Shown here one piece after another: positions 10,642 to 22,339 of a stretch of 64,000 bases of DNA. The notes beneath the pieces were generated by a model. It did no database searches. It was not told the DNA's origin and saw only the letters and a program-made list of their open reading frames with translations. The translations under genes were made by a program, and so were the position numbers. Every line of letters begins with the position of its first letter. The first letter of the stretch is position 1. The stretch spans positions 526,001-590,000 of the forward strand of contig NW_013171865.1 of the NCBI RefSeq assembly GCF_000151665.1, in the 5' to 3' direction. The stretch is from Blastocystis hominis. Its lineage: Eukaryota; Sar; Bigyra; Opalinata; Blastocystidae.

Positions 10642-11411
10642 TCTGAAAAGAGGGATATTTTACGGTAGATATAGCTAGAAAGGAGGTAACAAACTATGTT
10701 ACGATATTGATCGGATGGTTCTCTTATTCTAGGTGGGGAGAGCATGTTGATCGCATAAGGTGAGGTGATGTGAACGATAAACTACCATAATTTCAATGCA
10801 TGCTTTTGATGTAGTGGTTGTAGTAGTAGTAGTAATTGATGTCGTATGTGTATGTTCTTTACTAATCTGCGGATATCCGTCTTGCTGGCGGATATGAAAG
10901 AATTGTACAGGTGGTGTAATTGATTCCTTGCGATTTGTAATGCTTGTTGAGGACATATTTTGTATAGGGATATCATTTTTAACGGTATGTGTTATAGAGA
11001 AGCGAGGAGATCAGCTGAAAACAGTGACATGTATTGGATGTGTTACATTTTGCTTCCAATTGTAACTCAATGATGTGAATCGTTATATGGAAAGAATGTG
11101 AGCAATCTATAGTACAGCAACTGAAAATTGAATCATCAGTTGAGTAGTATATACAGATCTGCAGCTTTTAAATTGATAATACTATGTGTTAAATATCCTA
11201 CGAATATGAAAAAGACACCTATTATCGGTTGCAAATACTATCAAGGAGTCAACGAGACCAACGGCACTCTCATATATGGAAAGTTGTACTTTGCATATTT
11301 TCCAATGATTTTTCTAAATGAACTCTTAGGTGATAAATAGTATGATGTATACCAGTGAGTTTACTCGATATCGACTGTTCAGAGATGAATTCATTTTTGT
11401 GGTTGCTAGTA
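10642..11411. other. AT-rich stretch between tRNA-Ile and the left inverted repeat
   Basis: No open frame with family resemblance on either strand. There is a (GTA)n/(GTT)n patch near 10810-10835 and a short ORF at 11128-11340 with no recognisable features. No gene is called. Confidence 0.5.
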
Positions 11412-11535
11412 CACATTGACGTGTTTTGCGCGAATATTTTGTGGGTGCCTTTTCGGCCATTTTCGACCATAAACGCTTCTCAGACCCTATCAACTGCATG
11501 CTGGCCGCTCGCAGACGGCCTTCAGACCCCGATTT
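11412..11535. repeat. Left copy of a diverged inverted repeat (possible element terminus)
   Basis: This stretch aligns in inverse orientation to 32395-32514. Shared blocks are ATTGACGTGT (11415 here; complement near 32512) and a 22-base core ending TGCATGC.GGCCGCTCG (11489-11511 here; complement 32428-32450). Spacing between blocks differs by about 12 bases. It lies just outside the DNA polymerase fragment, where the terminal inverted repeat of a Maverick/Polinton would be expected. Confidence 0.65.
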
Positions 11536-11704
11536 TCATGGCTCACCACGGCTTACTTCAGACAACATCACTTATTTGGTTTTCAATAAATAGAAGGTGC
11601 GAAAAAATAACCTCAGCTTCTTTTTGCTAACTTTAGCTGAAAATCGACGACGCATTCTGCGCGATAATTCTATCGACCGAAGTAAAAAGAACTTCGGTTC
11701 GCTA

Positions 11705-12720
11705 CTACATGTTTTTCAATAGGTAATGTCCAAACGCCAGTGTGTATATGTTGTCGTCCAAGATCCATCGTTTGTTATCCGTGCTAATCTTGAGTGTCTT
11801 GCTCTGTTCCTTCGTGGTGAGATCGCTTCCTTGATTATTGATGCGTTTGGAGCTGTCTTCGATTACTGCTTCTCCCTTCTTCTCTGCCTCTAAAACACGC
11901 TTGTATAAGTCGATGTTCTTCACGCTCATCCTTTCTCCATCGATCACCACAATGCGAGGCACTCCCTTTGCTGCATTGTGAATCACATGCTTTTCATCGA
12001 CCAAGTAATACATCTTCGGTCTCAGTCCAACGAACTCCGTGATGCGATGTCCGTTGTGCTCGTCCTTGAAAATGGGACCAGGCAACTTCTTGTTGAAGTT
12101 GAGGAACGATTCCAATGAGGGGAACTTGCATTTGTCCACTACATGTTCGTAATACTTCACGAGTTGTCCATAGAAGTAGCTCGTGTTATCCAACTCCGAG
12201 AAGTCGAACGACTTGTACATCTTACACATCTTGTGAACGATGTTACCGCGATCGTTCAACTGCACGATGAGTGAGTCCGTGTCCTGTCCCAATAGCTCCA
12301 CGTTATCGAATGTCGTCTTGAGCACGTTGTAGTAGAAATCGTAGATGATGTGTTTGGACATGTCGAGAATGGCAAACCCGATGAAGAATGGCTTCTCCAC
12401 CCTGCGCACCGGTGTATTCAACTTGATGCCGATGAGATTCTCGGAATACATGGTAGTCCCGGCGATCATATCATATCCATGCTTCTGAATGATTGCCTCA
12501 CGTTCATTCCATGTGTTAGCGAACTTCACTTTCATTCGTTTCAACGCGAGTACCTTGTCCGACACATAGGCTTTCTAGTCGGGAATAGTCCGGTAGGTAA
12601 AAATATCGCCGATCATATAGTACGTAACAACCAATCGCTTCCAGGTCGGTCCACCGATCTTGATCTGTTTTCCTGTCTCAGGATTGAAAGTATAGCCAAC
12701 GCGATGTGAACTTATTTATA
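11705..12720 (-). pseudogene. Family B DNA polymerase, C-terminal fragment, Maverick/Polinton type
   Basis: The open part (11705-12565, 286 codons) has the palm motif C LLGQDTDSLIVQL (about codons 91-103) and the downstream KKLPGPIFKDEHNGHRITEF and FVGLRPKMYYLVDEKHV stretches typical of protein-primed polymerases of Mavericks and their viral relatives. In the same frame, upstream of an in-frame TAG near 12577, is a short motif NPETGKQIKIGGPTWKRL that resembles the 2-cysteine adaptor-like motif of large DNA viruses. The exonuclease and the first palm motifs are missing, so the gene is truncated and broken. No ATG starts the open part. Confidence 0.8.
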
Positions 12721-12759
12721 CTATGCTGTAAGAATATTTAGTGTCCAAAGTGAATAATG

Positions 12760-13165
12760 GTATGAATTAGTCAATGGGAAAATAGCATGACCGTCCGCTT
12801 TGTACTCGAATTCATTGATGTCAACATGCTTGCTATCGCTGGATGAGGATGACTCGTCATCTCCTGCGAACATCATGCCAATGTTCGGGTCTTTATCTTA
12901 CGCCTCAGAATCTTTGATCCTTTTTCCCCAGCATCCTTTCACGCGTCTATAGTTGTCTCGTATCATATCGATGGAAGCTGTGCCTCCAATGATAAGAAAT
13001 CGATTGTTTGTGATAACATTCGTGACTTTGGTACGAACATCGTCGTATCCGGTGGCAATGGTTTATACAACAAGCGATTCAATTTCTCGTCGTACTTGAT
13101 TCTCTACTTGAGAAGGTTCCAGAAGCGAACTCCGTTGATTTGAATTTTTCGTCCTGTATTGGATT
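12760..13165 (-). pseudogene. Decayed ORF of the mobile element, adaptor-like motif
   Basis: On the minus strand, NTGRKIQINGVRFWNLL near 13100-13160 resembles the motif found upstream of the polymerase fragment. It is followed by an in-frame TAG, a frame change near 13065, a run TNNRFLIIGGTASIDMIRDN and a TAA near 12900, after which GMMFAGDDESSSSSDSKHVD reads on in frame. Two stops and one frameshift make it non-functional. The original function is unknown; a structural or adaptor role is only inferred from the motif. Confidence 0.5.
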
Positions 13166-13411
13166 TCAATGTGTTTATTGGTTTATTTGTGAATATATCC
13201 ATAAATGTGAATGCGTATTATATTAATAAGTGCGAACCCAGTATACCAAGTGTAAATGTAGTACAAGAAAACGGAGAATAACACATGGTCATCCCTGGTA
13301 CGCACTTGTGAGGACGAGAATATCAAACTCTCCGATATCATCATTCATACCAAGTATCCGATCAATTGTGAGCGTCTATTCGGCTTCAGTGTTTGCACCC
13401 TGCAATCGAAT

Positions 13412-13813
13412 TTGAACTGTGGTTTGATCCTGCACGACAATGATTGCATCAAGATGACGTTGGATGAAACTCGTCTGCCCATGTTTACCGAGGATGAATG
13501 GGAGTATCTATTGCCTCAATTGGAATCCAATGGTCTGCTCGGTGTGCCTCTAAACGTCTTCGGCAGGAAGTATTACACACAGCCTTATGTGGTGTCTGTG
13601 GAAACAGAGAATCGTGCTGTTTACTTCTTCTCCAACTACTATGTTCGCGTAGTCTACAAGGTGGTGGATGATGAAGTGCCTCCCGAGTTGTCCGATCTGT
13701 TCATCGATGATGGAGCGTGTCTGAAGGGTGTGTATGTTCGTGCATATCAGCGCCAAACGGGGGCAACTGTGTTGCCCCGGGGAGACATCATCTTCCCCAA
13801 AGTAAATAAGTAA
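13412..13813 (+). CDS. Unknown element ORF A, 133 aa
   Basis: The open frame continues upstream to about 13270 without another Met, so the N-terminus may be lost or spliced. The product contains TEDEWEYLLPQLESNGLLGV, FGRKYYTQPYVVSVETENRA and ends LPRGDIIFPKVNK. There are no membrane segments. Codon use is even and the frame is clearly coding, unlike the flanking decayed stretches. The TAA is immediately followed by the ATG of the next ORF, a packing that is common in viral genomes and rare in the surrounding host genes. I do not recognise the family. Confidence 0.6.
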   Translation: MNCGLILHDNDCIKMTLDETRLPMFTEDEWEYLLPQLESNGLLGVPLNVFGRKYYTQPYVVSVETENRAVYFFSNYYVRVVYKVVDDEVPPELSDLFIDDGACLKGVYVRAYQRQTGATVLPRGDIIFPKVNK

Positions 13814-14392
13814 ATGTCGTACATCTTCAGCAGCAATGGAAACCATTACACGTTCAAGAAGCTCGACAACATGCTCATCAACATGCCAGAGAAGGACGGT
13901 CATCATGTGCTAATTCGAGAGACAGTGAATGGCGTTCCTCAGTATTCGTGGGGCAGTGCTTCATGCATCGTGAAAGCGAACGAAGCATTTGTCTTCGAGT
14001 ACACACCAGAAGCTACCGAATCATTCAATGGCGAGTGGGGTGGTGATGGTATGCCGCCTATGCCGTCCGGATCGTACCTGATAACCACGACTGTCATAAC
14101 GTACCTTCCTGAAGACATGTTCAACGATTGCACGTCAATCGAATCTGTGGTTGAAAAGGGTTATCGAGTGCTAGTCACGTTTGACAATACGCCTATTCTA
14201 GACAGACCGTACATCGATACATTGAATAGTCTTGTATCTCATACTGGTTATGCTGTTGTAAATGTTGGTACCTCTCCTGTCCTTCGTACGTATTCGAATC
14301 TTCCCATCATGCTTCTAGGTGGTGTGAAGAGTATCACGATCGTTTTCGAACACCTTGGGGACGCTTCATCTGCTTCTTCTGACTCCTCGTAA
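13814..14392 (+). CDS. Unknown element ORF B, 192 aa
   Basis: Starts on the base after the stop of ORF A. It has no intron. The sequence begins MSYIFSSNGNHYTFKKLDNM and ends in a Ser-rich tail GDASSASSDSS. It is rich in beta-prone residues (YLITTTVITYLPEDM, VVNVGTSPVLRTYSNLPIML), which would fit a virion or surface protein, but this is only a composition argument. No transmembrane segment or known catalytic motif is visible. It lies between the broken polymerase and the integrase, so it probably belongs to the same element. Confidence 0.6.
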   Translation: MSYIFSSNGNHYTFKKLDNMLINMPEKDGHHVLIRETVNGVPQYSWGSASCIVKANEAFVFEYTPEATESFNGEWGGDGMPPMPSGSYLITTTVITYLPEDMFNDCTSIESVVEKGYRVLVTFDNTPILDRPYIDTLNSLVSHTGYAVVNVGTSPVLRTYSNLPIMLLGGVKSITIVFEHLGDASSASSDSS

Positions 14393-14438
14393 TGGGTCGA
14401 TGTGATCTTGCTGCCTCTCTCAATGCATTGGGTTCCTT

Positions 14439-15476
14439 TCAACTCTTGGATCGAGTGATGGGCGGTGCTGGTTGTGGTTTCCATTTGCTAGCCAGCAGTT
14501 CCCAATCATAACACTTCTGTGTGCTATCGCTTTCCACATTCTTCACTTCGTACATCAATGGCATGATGTGATCGTCAATGTCAACAACTTCAACCAAGTC
14601 CTGAGACCATTTGCTAGTCAATGATCGCTTTTCCAGAACGCGAGGTCTTCGTGTCACTCGAACATAATCACCAACATCGAATTGAGGTGTTGTGTCCTTT
14701 GCTGTCATGTTGGATGGTTCTATTTTCTCCGTGTACAAGATATCGTTGTTCCAAATGTCATTGGGTGTATATCCGATGTCTCTGTTCTTCCTTGCATTGT
14801 ATCGACGAACTGCACCATCGATCAAGTCGAACCATACACCTTTCCATTGATTGAATGGAACCATGATGTGTTCCTTGATATCTCGAATTGTTCGTTCAGC
14901 TAGTACTGCTTTATTCGCTGAATCCATGTGATACATGGTGACATCATACTTGTTCAAGATGTTTGTACGAAAGATCGCATTGGTGAACTCGGTACTTCGA
15001 TCCGAGCAACTATGCTTTGATGATTCACCATATGTCTGAATGATATCATTCATCGCATGAGTGACTTCTGTAGCATTCTTGCTTTTCAGTTTCCGAGTCA
15101 TCAGGTATTTCGAATATCCATCAATCCATACAAGGACGTATTTGTATCCACGATTCTTATAGAATCCAGTACTCTTTTGTGATCCCAATACTTCTTGTAT
15201 CGATTTGTCTTGTTTGGAAGAGAAATCGATAAGATCGATGAAGTATATGTTTCGTTTGAATCCACTGATGATCATTCGATTGGCACCTCTTCGTTTTGCT
15301 GGTTTCCATAGTTCCTTGATCTCATTCATGCTCCCCACACACCTCGATAAATGAATCGCTTTATTCAAGGAATGAATAAGTTGTGTCAGAGGAAGAATCA
15401 CAAACTGGTTATAGACTCGAAATGCATTTTCTCCACTATACACTATTTCAAATAGAGCATCACTCGCATTCAACAT
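14439..15476 (-). CDS. DDE (rve) integrase, Maverick/Polinton type, 345 aa
   Basis: Retroviral-type integrase that would insert the element into host DNA. The catalytic core has the first acidic residues in NIYFIDLIDF (Asp about 81/84), the strand YKYVLVWIDGYSKYL, Asp 159 in CSDRSTEFTNAIF and Glu 194 in VLAERTIRDIKEHI, about 35 residues after Asp 159 as in the D,D35E pattern. Next are WFDLIDGAVRRYNARKNRDI and GYTPNDIW, and then a C-terminal module VGDYVRVTRRPRVLEKRSL typical of Maverick and Ty3-like integrases. The frame is open and uninterrupted. No N-terminal HHCC zinc finger is obvious, so the N-terminus may be shortened. Confidence 0.85.
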   Translation of the reverse strand: MLNASDALFEIVYSGENAFRVYNQFVILPLTQLIHSLNKAIHLSRCVGSMNEIKELWKPAKRRGANRMIISGFKRNIYFIDLIDFSSKQDKSIQEVLGSQKSTGFYKNRGYKYVLVWIDGYSKYLMTRKLKSKNATEVTHAMNDIIQTYGESSKHSCSDRSTEFTNAIFRTNILNKYDVTMYHMDSANKAVLAERTIRDIKEHIMVPFNQWKGVWFDLIDGAVRRYNARKNRDIGYTPNDIWNNDILYTEKIEPSNMTAKDTTPQFDVGDYVRVTRRPRVLEKRSLTSKWSQDLVEVVDIDDHIMPLMYEVKNVESDSTQKCYDWELLASKWKPQPAPPITRSKS

Positions 15477-15495
15477 TGCAATGATCGTTTCGATA

Positions 15496-15828
15496 TCATA
15501 TGTACCTCATGAAATCGATAGAGTATGGAGACTGGATCCAAATACACTCATAACTTGTAGCCATTGTGGAAATTGAGAATGTAGTATTAATCATGGTGTT
15601 CAGAATGGCAATGATTTCACTCAGTGTATAATAACCAGGCGAGATCGTTATCCCTTCACCATTGGTGTTTGTCACCACATTGGTTGAGTCCACATTATTG
15701 AACATGACTTGATTGGATTTGAATAGAACAGTCATGGAAGTGATAAATGGATTTCTAAACTTGTGAGGATTTATCCAATCGAATGAACCATTAATAGGTG
15801 AATCTTGTATGAGAATGGAATAATGCAT
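15496..15828 (-). pseudogene. Truncated virion-like protein, 110 aa, paralogue of the ORF at 31.7-32.3 kb
   Basis: The ORF is alignable from its first residues with the ORF ending at 32266: both share INGSFDWINP/NGTFEWINP, the VDSTNVVTN/VNSTNVVTN block and SPGYYTLSEIIAILNTMI/ PHGYYTIGQIIAILNIMI. The match stops abruptly at SIDF, about 20 bases before the integrase begins, so the rest of the gene was deleted. The family looks like the structural proteins of Mavericks and adintoviruses, but that is a judgement from memory of their pattern. Confidence 0.55.
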
Positions 15829-18574
15829 GTTCTTTCTTTACCAATGACACTTATGACTTGCACGGACAACAATAGATGGATTTATGATAACAATGTACAC
15901 ATATTGGCTTTCGGTCATTACAAATAAGCAAACAAACATGTAAATACGAGAGAAATAACAATTATTCACATTAGCTAGGTATGTCTACTGCTTTCTTGCA
16001 CCCAAGTATAACTGATGCAACAAACACAAAAATAGAAACGGACACTAGGTTGATAGTAGAAAGGAATAGGCGTAAGAAAGCACGAAACCTGGTTCTTGAC
16101 CGATGATTGTCGACCAAACAGCCTAGGAACGATAGTCGAGGACTCAGAATCGGTTGGTCGATTACAACGATAGACAAAGGATCGCAATTGTGGTCATTGT
16201 GCAAAATAGCATATAAAGAAAACTGCCACCAGGTTTCACACAAATAGTGCCATTCTCTTACTACTATTGTTCCATATTAATGAGGTTTAAGATAGCTACA
16301 AGTTGATAAATCATATTATTATTGATCGAAAGAGCTTTTGTTATAGTGAAAATCGGATCATTTTTGTTATGTGACATGCATCAAATATGGATGAACTTAT
16401 CAATAGAAATAGGAAGGATGAATCAGTCATTTACCACAAGTATTGTTGTATTTCCTTTGATATATGACTAATCTGTATAATATAGTCTCGAGATACTTTG
16501 AATCAATACTTGGAAAATGAATATCTGCAATAGAATAACAACAAATGTGTATTGTTTCATTTTGGTGCATATTGTGTGATATGAATTGTATCAATGCCCA
16601 AAATGAATTCACATTCTAAATGTGACAACTAATAATGTTGCTAGTTCGTGTTATAAGCTGAGAGAAGGAATGAGCAGTATTAACAAACAAGAATCTTCAC
16701 AATAGTTACTCTCAATAGTATTGATTGTGAATAGTTGATGTTTTGTCATCATCATCATCATTATTCTGTATGGGAAGATAGAATAATGTGTATTTGTGGT
16801 TGATTGTATATTTTGGCTTATTAGTATGCTCCATGGAATAGAATACTGTGAAAATAAGATAGGAAGTATGGAACAATCAGAAATGGCCAATATGAATGAA
16901 AACAACAACAATACTAGAATGTAATAGAATAGTAGAAAATAACATATGTATGAAGTAGCAATGGAAATGAAGTCATTTTCACAAATTATGACGAACAATA
17001 GCTGAAATGATGATATTTCACAGGGATCTGTTTTAGCACATCCTGAAACGAATTACATAGATCATGCATAGTTTTGCTTCAAAACAAACAAAATCCAGAC
17101 AAACACGATTCTGTCATTTCATTGGTTTAACACAATGTTCGATTCTGTTAAATCCATTTTCATAAAATAACTAATTCTGAGTAACAGGAACAATACTGTT
17201 GATACTTAGTACTGGAATAACCAATCGATGAATGAATGATTGATTGGAGTTTGTAGTAAATTCCGTTATTGTTAGTTGGAATGCACAATGATTGGTATAT
17301 AGTGGTTGGAACTGAATGATTCATAGATATTATCACAGATTGTATGCTATATGTGAATAGAATAGTACTGGAATGATTTGTGTAATTGGTTACAATCTAT
17401 TGAATGAATATGAATTGGATGTACAAAGATTGCATAGCATGGAGATGGCTTGTATCATGAATGGATGAAAGAAATAAGAAAAGAAAAGAATAGAAGAAAT
17501 AGTATTCATTGCTTAAGATCTTAATCCATTCAATGATATGTATTAGTTATTTATTATTATTGATGTAATACGTGATTATGATAATGAAGAGTGAATGAGA
17601 GAGAATCGAAATGAATGGGAATGTGATTGGTTGTGATATTGGAGTTGGATTCGATTCGATTTCAGCAATTCAACACTGAAAAGAAAACACACAAATGAAT
17701 GAGTAAATGAATGAATGAATGAATGATTATACAAACATCGATTTGAATTGAGTGCATACTGTGATTATGTATATTTTGTACCATAAGAATGAATGATGGA
17801 TTGTTGACAAGGAAATATCGTTAAATCTGTATAAAGTGGACCAATAATGTGAATTGCAATGGGATATTTGAATGATTATACGATCAAATGAATGAATGAA
17901 TGAATGAATGATATCTTATCTAAGAATTGATTGACAATCTCAATACATTACTCACAACCAATGATCTGTAAATCAGTAACAAGGATGTCATTCATTCATT
18001 CATTCATTCATTCAATCATTTGTTCATGCTTTTAGAACTGTTTAACGCATGATTGATTGATTGATTGATTGAATCGATGCCTATTCTGTATACTCTTTCA
18101 TAATATGAATCTATCAAACAACAAAACAAATAGCAACAATAATAACGACAATGAATTCGTTAAAATGGCACAGCAACAATAATAACAGTAATAGAAATCA
18201 ATGATAATAATAATAAGATTATGTGTTCAAAAGCAATGTCTAGAACAGAAATGAAATGAAATGAAATGAAGTAATGAGCAGCAACAACATAATAGGAACG
18301 AACAATAACATGAGTAATAATCCAAATGGATGAATTATGAACTCAATGCAGTGTCCGATATCGAATCAATACCAAATTGATGTAGAACAAACAATGTGTA
18401 TGTGAATAACAAGTAATAATGAGAATAATAACAGTAAAAGGAATGAGAAAAAGAAGAATATCTGAGAACAATCCATAGCTATTGATGATACATAATAATA
18501 ATAGTAATCATCATAGAAAAAGATATTGAAACAACCATGTGTGTAGTTTAATAAAGAAATAAGGAAAGAACCAA

Positions 18575-18634
18575 ATCCATGATAATAATAATACTCATAT
18601 TATTGGTAATATGAGTATTATTATTATCATGGAT
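18575..18634. repeat. Perfect 28-bp inverted repeat with 4-base loop
   Basis: Left arm 18575-18602 begins ATCCATGATAATAATAATAC; right arm 18607-18634 is its exact reverse complement; the spacer is TTGG. It is followed directly by (CAAT)n. It could extrude as a cruciform or be the relic of a small inverted-repeat element. Confidence 0.95.
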
Positions 18635-19365
18635 CAATCAATCAATCAATCAATAATACTTACTGATCGATTCTGGATAATAGATCAATTGGATTGTAAT
18701 GTGGAATGATCGAAATGAAGAACAAACTCGATATGTGAAAACAAACAAATACCAAGAATGCATATCAATTTCAAACAATCCACATAATTGAATGAATCTA
18801 TGTGAATCGATTCAGATTTAAATATAAATGAAGAGAAGATCATTTGATTGTCGGTTTGCATGGAAAGATTGATTGTTGTCACGAAACATCAATCCGATTG
18901 ATTTGAAATGATTTCGTATTGTAGGTTCTGATTATTGATTAAATCATTTGATAGATAGTTTGGTCCATTGCTTACTACAACTACTACTATTATTGTTGTT
19001 GCTTTGGATGTTGCTGCTCGCTATTGCTACTTCTCTCTTTCAGTCCCCTACCATTCATTCATTGATTCCGGACCATCAAAATCGATAACAATATTCCTTG
19101 TCAACAAAAGAAGAAATGGAATCAATGAAAGCAAAGAATCAAGTGTTTCCTTTATGACAATCAATGATCCATTAATCTATGAATGAATGATTGATTGAAT
19201 GAGTGATGAAGGAAAACAGAATGAATGAATGAATAAAAAGGAAAAACAATGTGTGTCATATGATATCGGATACTGGAAGGTAGGGGAGAAAGATGGGATG
19301 ATGATGATTCAACTTCATTGACACTTCGAAGTAACAATGAATCGATTGGTTATGATTTGCTTTGG

Positions 19366-19560
19366 ATCTTCCAAGTCTAACATCACTGACTTCTGTATAA
19401 TGGAGTTTCTGTTGTCCTCGTTTTGGTGACATTGGAAAGTGGATCTAAATATTGAATAGAGATGGTAAATAGATATTCCAAATCTGTTTCAAAATGTCAA
19501 TCTACTTGTATCATTGGGGTATGTTCAATCGAAATCGATTCGAGTATAGTTGATAAATAG
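19366..19560 (+). pseudogene. LRR relic, decayed copy of the MORN-LRR gene 3' region
   Basis: ATCTTCCAAGTCTAACATCA, the later GTGACATTGGAAAG and ATATTCCAAATCT blocks line up in order with the minus-strand exons at about 22,340-22,580. Reading frames are broken by stops and the intron borders are partly lost. It shows that the AT-rich region once held a related gene on the plus strand. Confidence 0.55.
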
Positions 19561-22339
19561 AATGGAATTGATTTCATATGATTTTCATAGATTTCAATTC
19601 CATTTGGTTAAGTTTAAGCTTATCTTATCTTGTTAGGTGATTTGATTTGATTCATTGTGTTTCATTCGATTCCGTTTGATCATTTGATTTGATTTGATTT
19701 GATTCGTTTAATAGGAACACATTTCGATTGATTATGATTGGAACAATTCTATCTGGTTCATTTTACAATGATCTGTGGAATTTGTATTGTTGTTTCAAAC
19801 TGATGGCACATGATTGATTCGATAATTGGTTAAAATGGTATACAATAATGATAATGATAATGATGATGATGATAAACATAAAACAAACAGAAATAAGCAA
19901 AACAAAACATGGAACAATCCAAACAAATAATCACATATTTCCTTATGAGAATTGAATCAATATGAATCGACACAATCCAATTTGTCTGGTGGATAGTGAA
20001 TAATAAAAGGATGAATGCTAGAATATAAAAAAGGGAATAATAAAGAAAAAGAAAATACTAAAAAGAAAAACTAAAAACAAATTAGAATCATACAAAACAA
20101 AAGAAAAAGAAAAGGAAGAGGAATAAAATGCCCAAATATAAGAAAATAAGAAACAAAGAAAACTAAAGAATAGCAAAACAAACAAGAATAAACTAAAAAT
20201 CAAAATCGAAAATGAAATAATCAAATGAACTACAATGAATTCTAAAAGTTGAAAAACAACAACAACAACAACAACAATATCAAATGAAAAATGGAATAAT
20301 CAGAAATAGATAAGCAACATCAAAACAAAAACAAAAGAAAACAAAAGAATAATGAATCATTGAGTATTATCCAAATTAATACTATCTCAACAAACAAATA
20401 TGGATTGTGTCGATTCCTATTGATTCAATTCGATTAAGTGCAATGAATCTTGTCAAAACGATTCGATTGAAGTCGTTCGATCAAGATTCATTCGAAATAT
20501 GTGATTTGTGGATTCATCGGTGTAAAATCACAAACAGCATATTGAATATACAATCAAACAATGGATTCCAAGAAAGACCATTATCGAAATACTCATATTC
20601 AAACCACAACACAAATGGTTCTCACAATATGCCTCATTATTGTATTGTGATTATCAAATGCTGATTCCATATTGACTTGTTCGAATGGGATCTAATGATT
20701 TGAATGATATCAATAATGATGATAATGATCAGAAAAAAAGAAGAGTATTGTTATGCAATACAGTACAATGATAGATTCCAGCTAATACAATGATCGAACA
20801 TAATGATTTCATGAATCTCGATCGATTCAATTGCAAAACAACCATTGACACTACAATGTGTTTGAGTGATTGTTCCATTTGGATTCGATCGAATCAATTG
20901 GATAATTCTATCAGTCGATTGGATCGCTATCAATGAATCATTCGATCGATTCTATATCATTGATGATCGAACAAATACAAATACAAATACAAATACTACT
21001 ACTAATAATAATAATCACGAGGATTGATGGTTGAATACTCATCATTAATCTGATTCTGATTCTGATTGATCGATCCTATCCAATCATTCTATTCATGATC
21101 AACAATACCAAAGTGATCTAATGGTATTCAATATGCTGAAATAGACCGATGAATAATGTGGATGATAATACAATCATAATAATAATGATGATGATGAATG
21201 GATATCGAAAACTAACCAAATACACACCATTCATTCAATCAATCATTCATTCATTCATTCAATGGATTGAACAACCTTTCTATTCTTATCAGTATTATTG
21301 AGTGTGAATGATGAATTGATTTTTTACGATATTCAACATTCATTTGCATTTTGAATCAGCTATCTTTCATCCATTGATTGATTAATTGGGTGAATGAGTG
21401 AGTGGTTTGTGTGATATTGAAGAATACGACATTCCATCCAAATATCGAATTGTGAAACCACGATTGATATTACTACGAACTACAACTATCAAGTATCAAA
21501 CATATCCGATTTGATTCCATTATTATCAAATTGATAAATCCATGTTTTGTGACTCATTGATAAATAAACAAACAAACAAACAAACAAATGATAGTTGGAT
21601 TGATTGAATGGTGAATCCAATATGATTTCCAATGCTATTCAATCGGATTCTATTCTATTCTATTCTAGTTTCATTGCCTTGTTTTATCCATTTCACCTCT
21701 ATTCTATTCTATGTATATAGTGATCGATTCCTATTCAATAAGTCAAAATCAATATCCTAATTCAATATCAATCATTCTATTGTATTGTATTATCTACCCA
21801 TTGTACAATGGATTAACAAATGTGAATAATCATCCAATATCAATCGATTCCAACCATTCCATTGTGTCACTAGCAAATCCAATCTTATTATTCATGATGA
21901 TAATGATAATGATTATTCGAAGCAAGCAGTTTCCTATCAATATTGAACAAATCCTAGTTCAAACCTATTCAAACCATCATTTCTATATTATTATTATTAT
22001 TGGTAGATTGGATTCATCATTTGTGAATGTTCAATATGTGATCATTGGGTCATTGGTAATAATAATAATGATAATAATAATGATGATCGAAAACAATGAT
22101 TGATTGATTGATTGAAACAACAATCATAATTGAGTATCATTGTTAAAATGGAAAAGAAGAACATCATAATAATCAGGCAGGATTGATATTTTGATAATTA
22201 TAGAATCATGAATTGTGATCAAGAATCGGTTTCAAACAATCAATCAATCAATCAATCAATCAATGGAAATGTTCCTAAACAATGACGAATCACTGAACAA
22301 ATCATATCAAATCATATTCATAGATTTAATGCTTGATTT

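Larger units (their letters stand above)
15829..22330. other. 6.5-kb AT-rich non-coding stretch with many simple repeats
   Basis: No open frame of convincing quality on either strand. The sequence is full of short tandem repeats, for example (AATG)n at 17700 and 17886, (ATTC)n near 17990, (TTGA)n near 18050, (AATGA)n near 18245, (CAAT)n at 18636, (AAAC)n near 21570 and (AATC)n at 22237. One perfect palindrome (18575-18634) and one LRR relic (19366-19560) are listed separately. A 90-codon minus-strand ORF at 15971-16243 with one hydrophobic stretch is not supported enough to call. Confidence 0.7.

Noticed and set aside
15971-16243. 90-codon minus-strand ORF with a hydrophobic stretch
   Set aside because: No family resemblance; chance ORF in AT-rich DNA is as likely.
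17700-22270. Spaced short repeats that might be a CRISPR array
   Set aside because: The repeats are 4-5 base microsatellites without constant repeat and spacer lengths, in a eukaryotic sequence.
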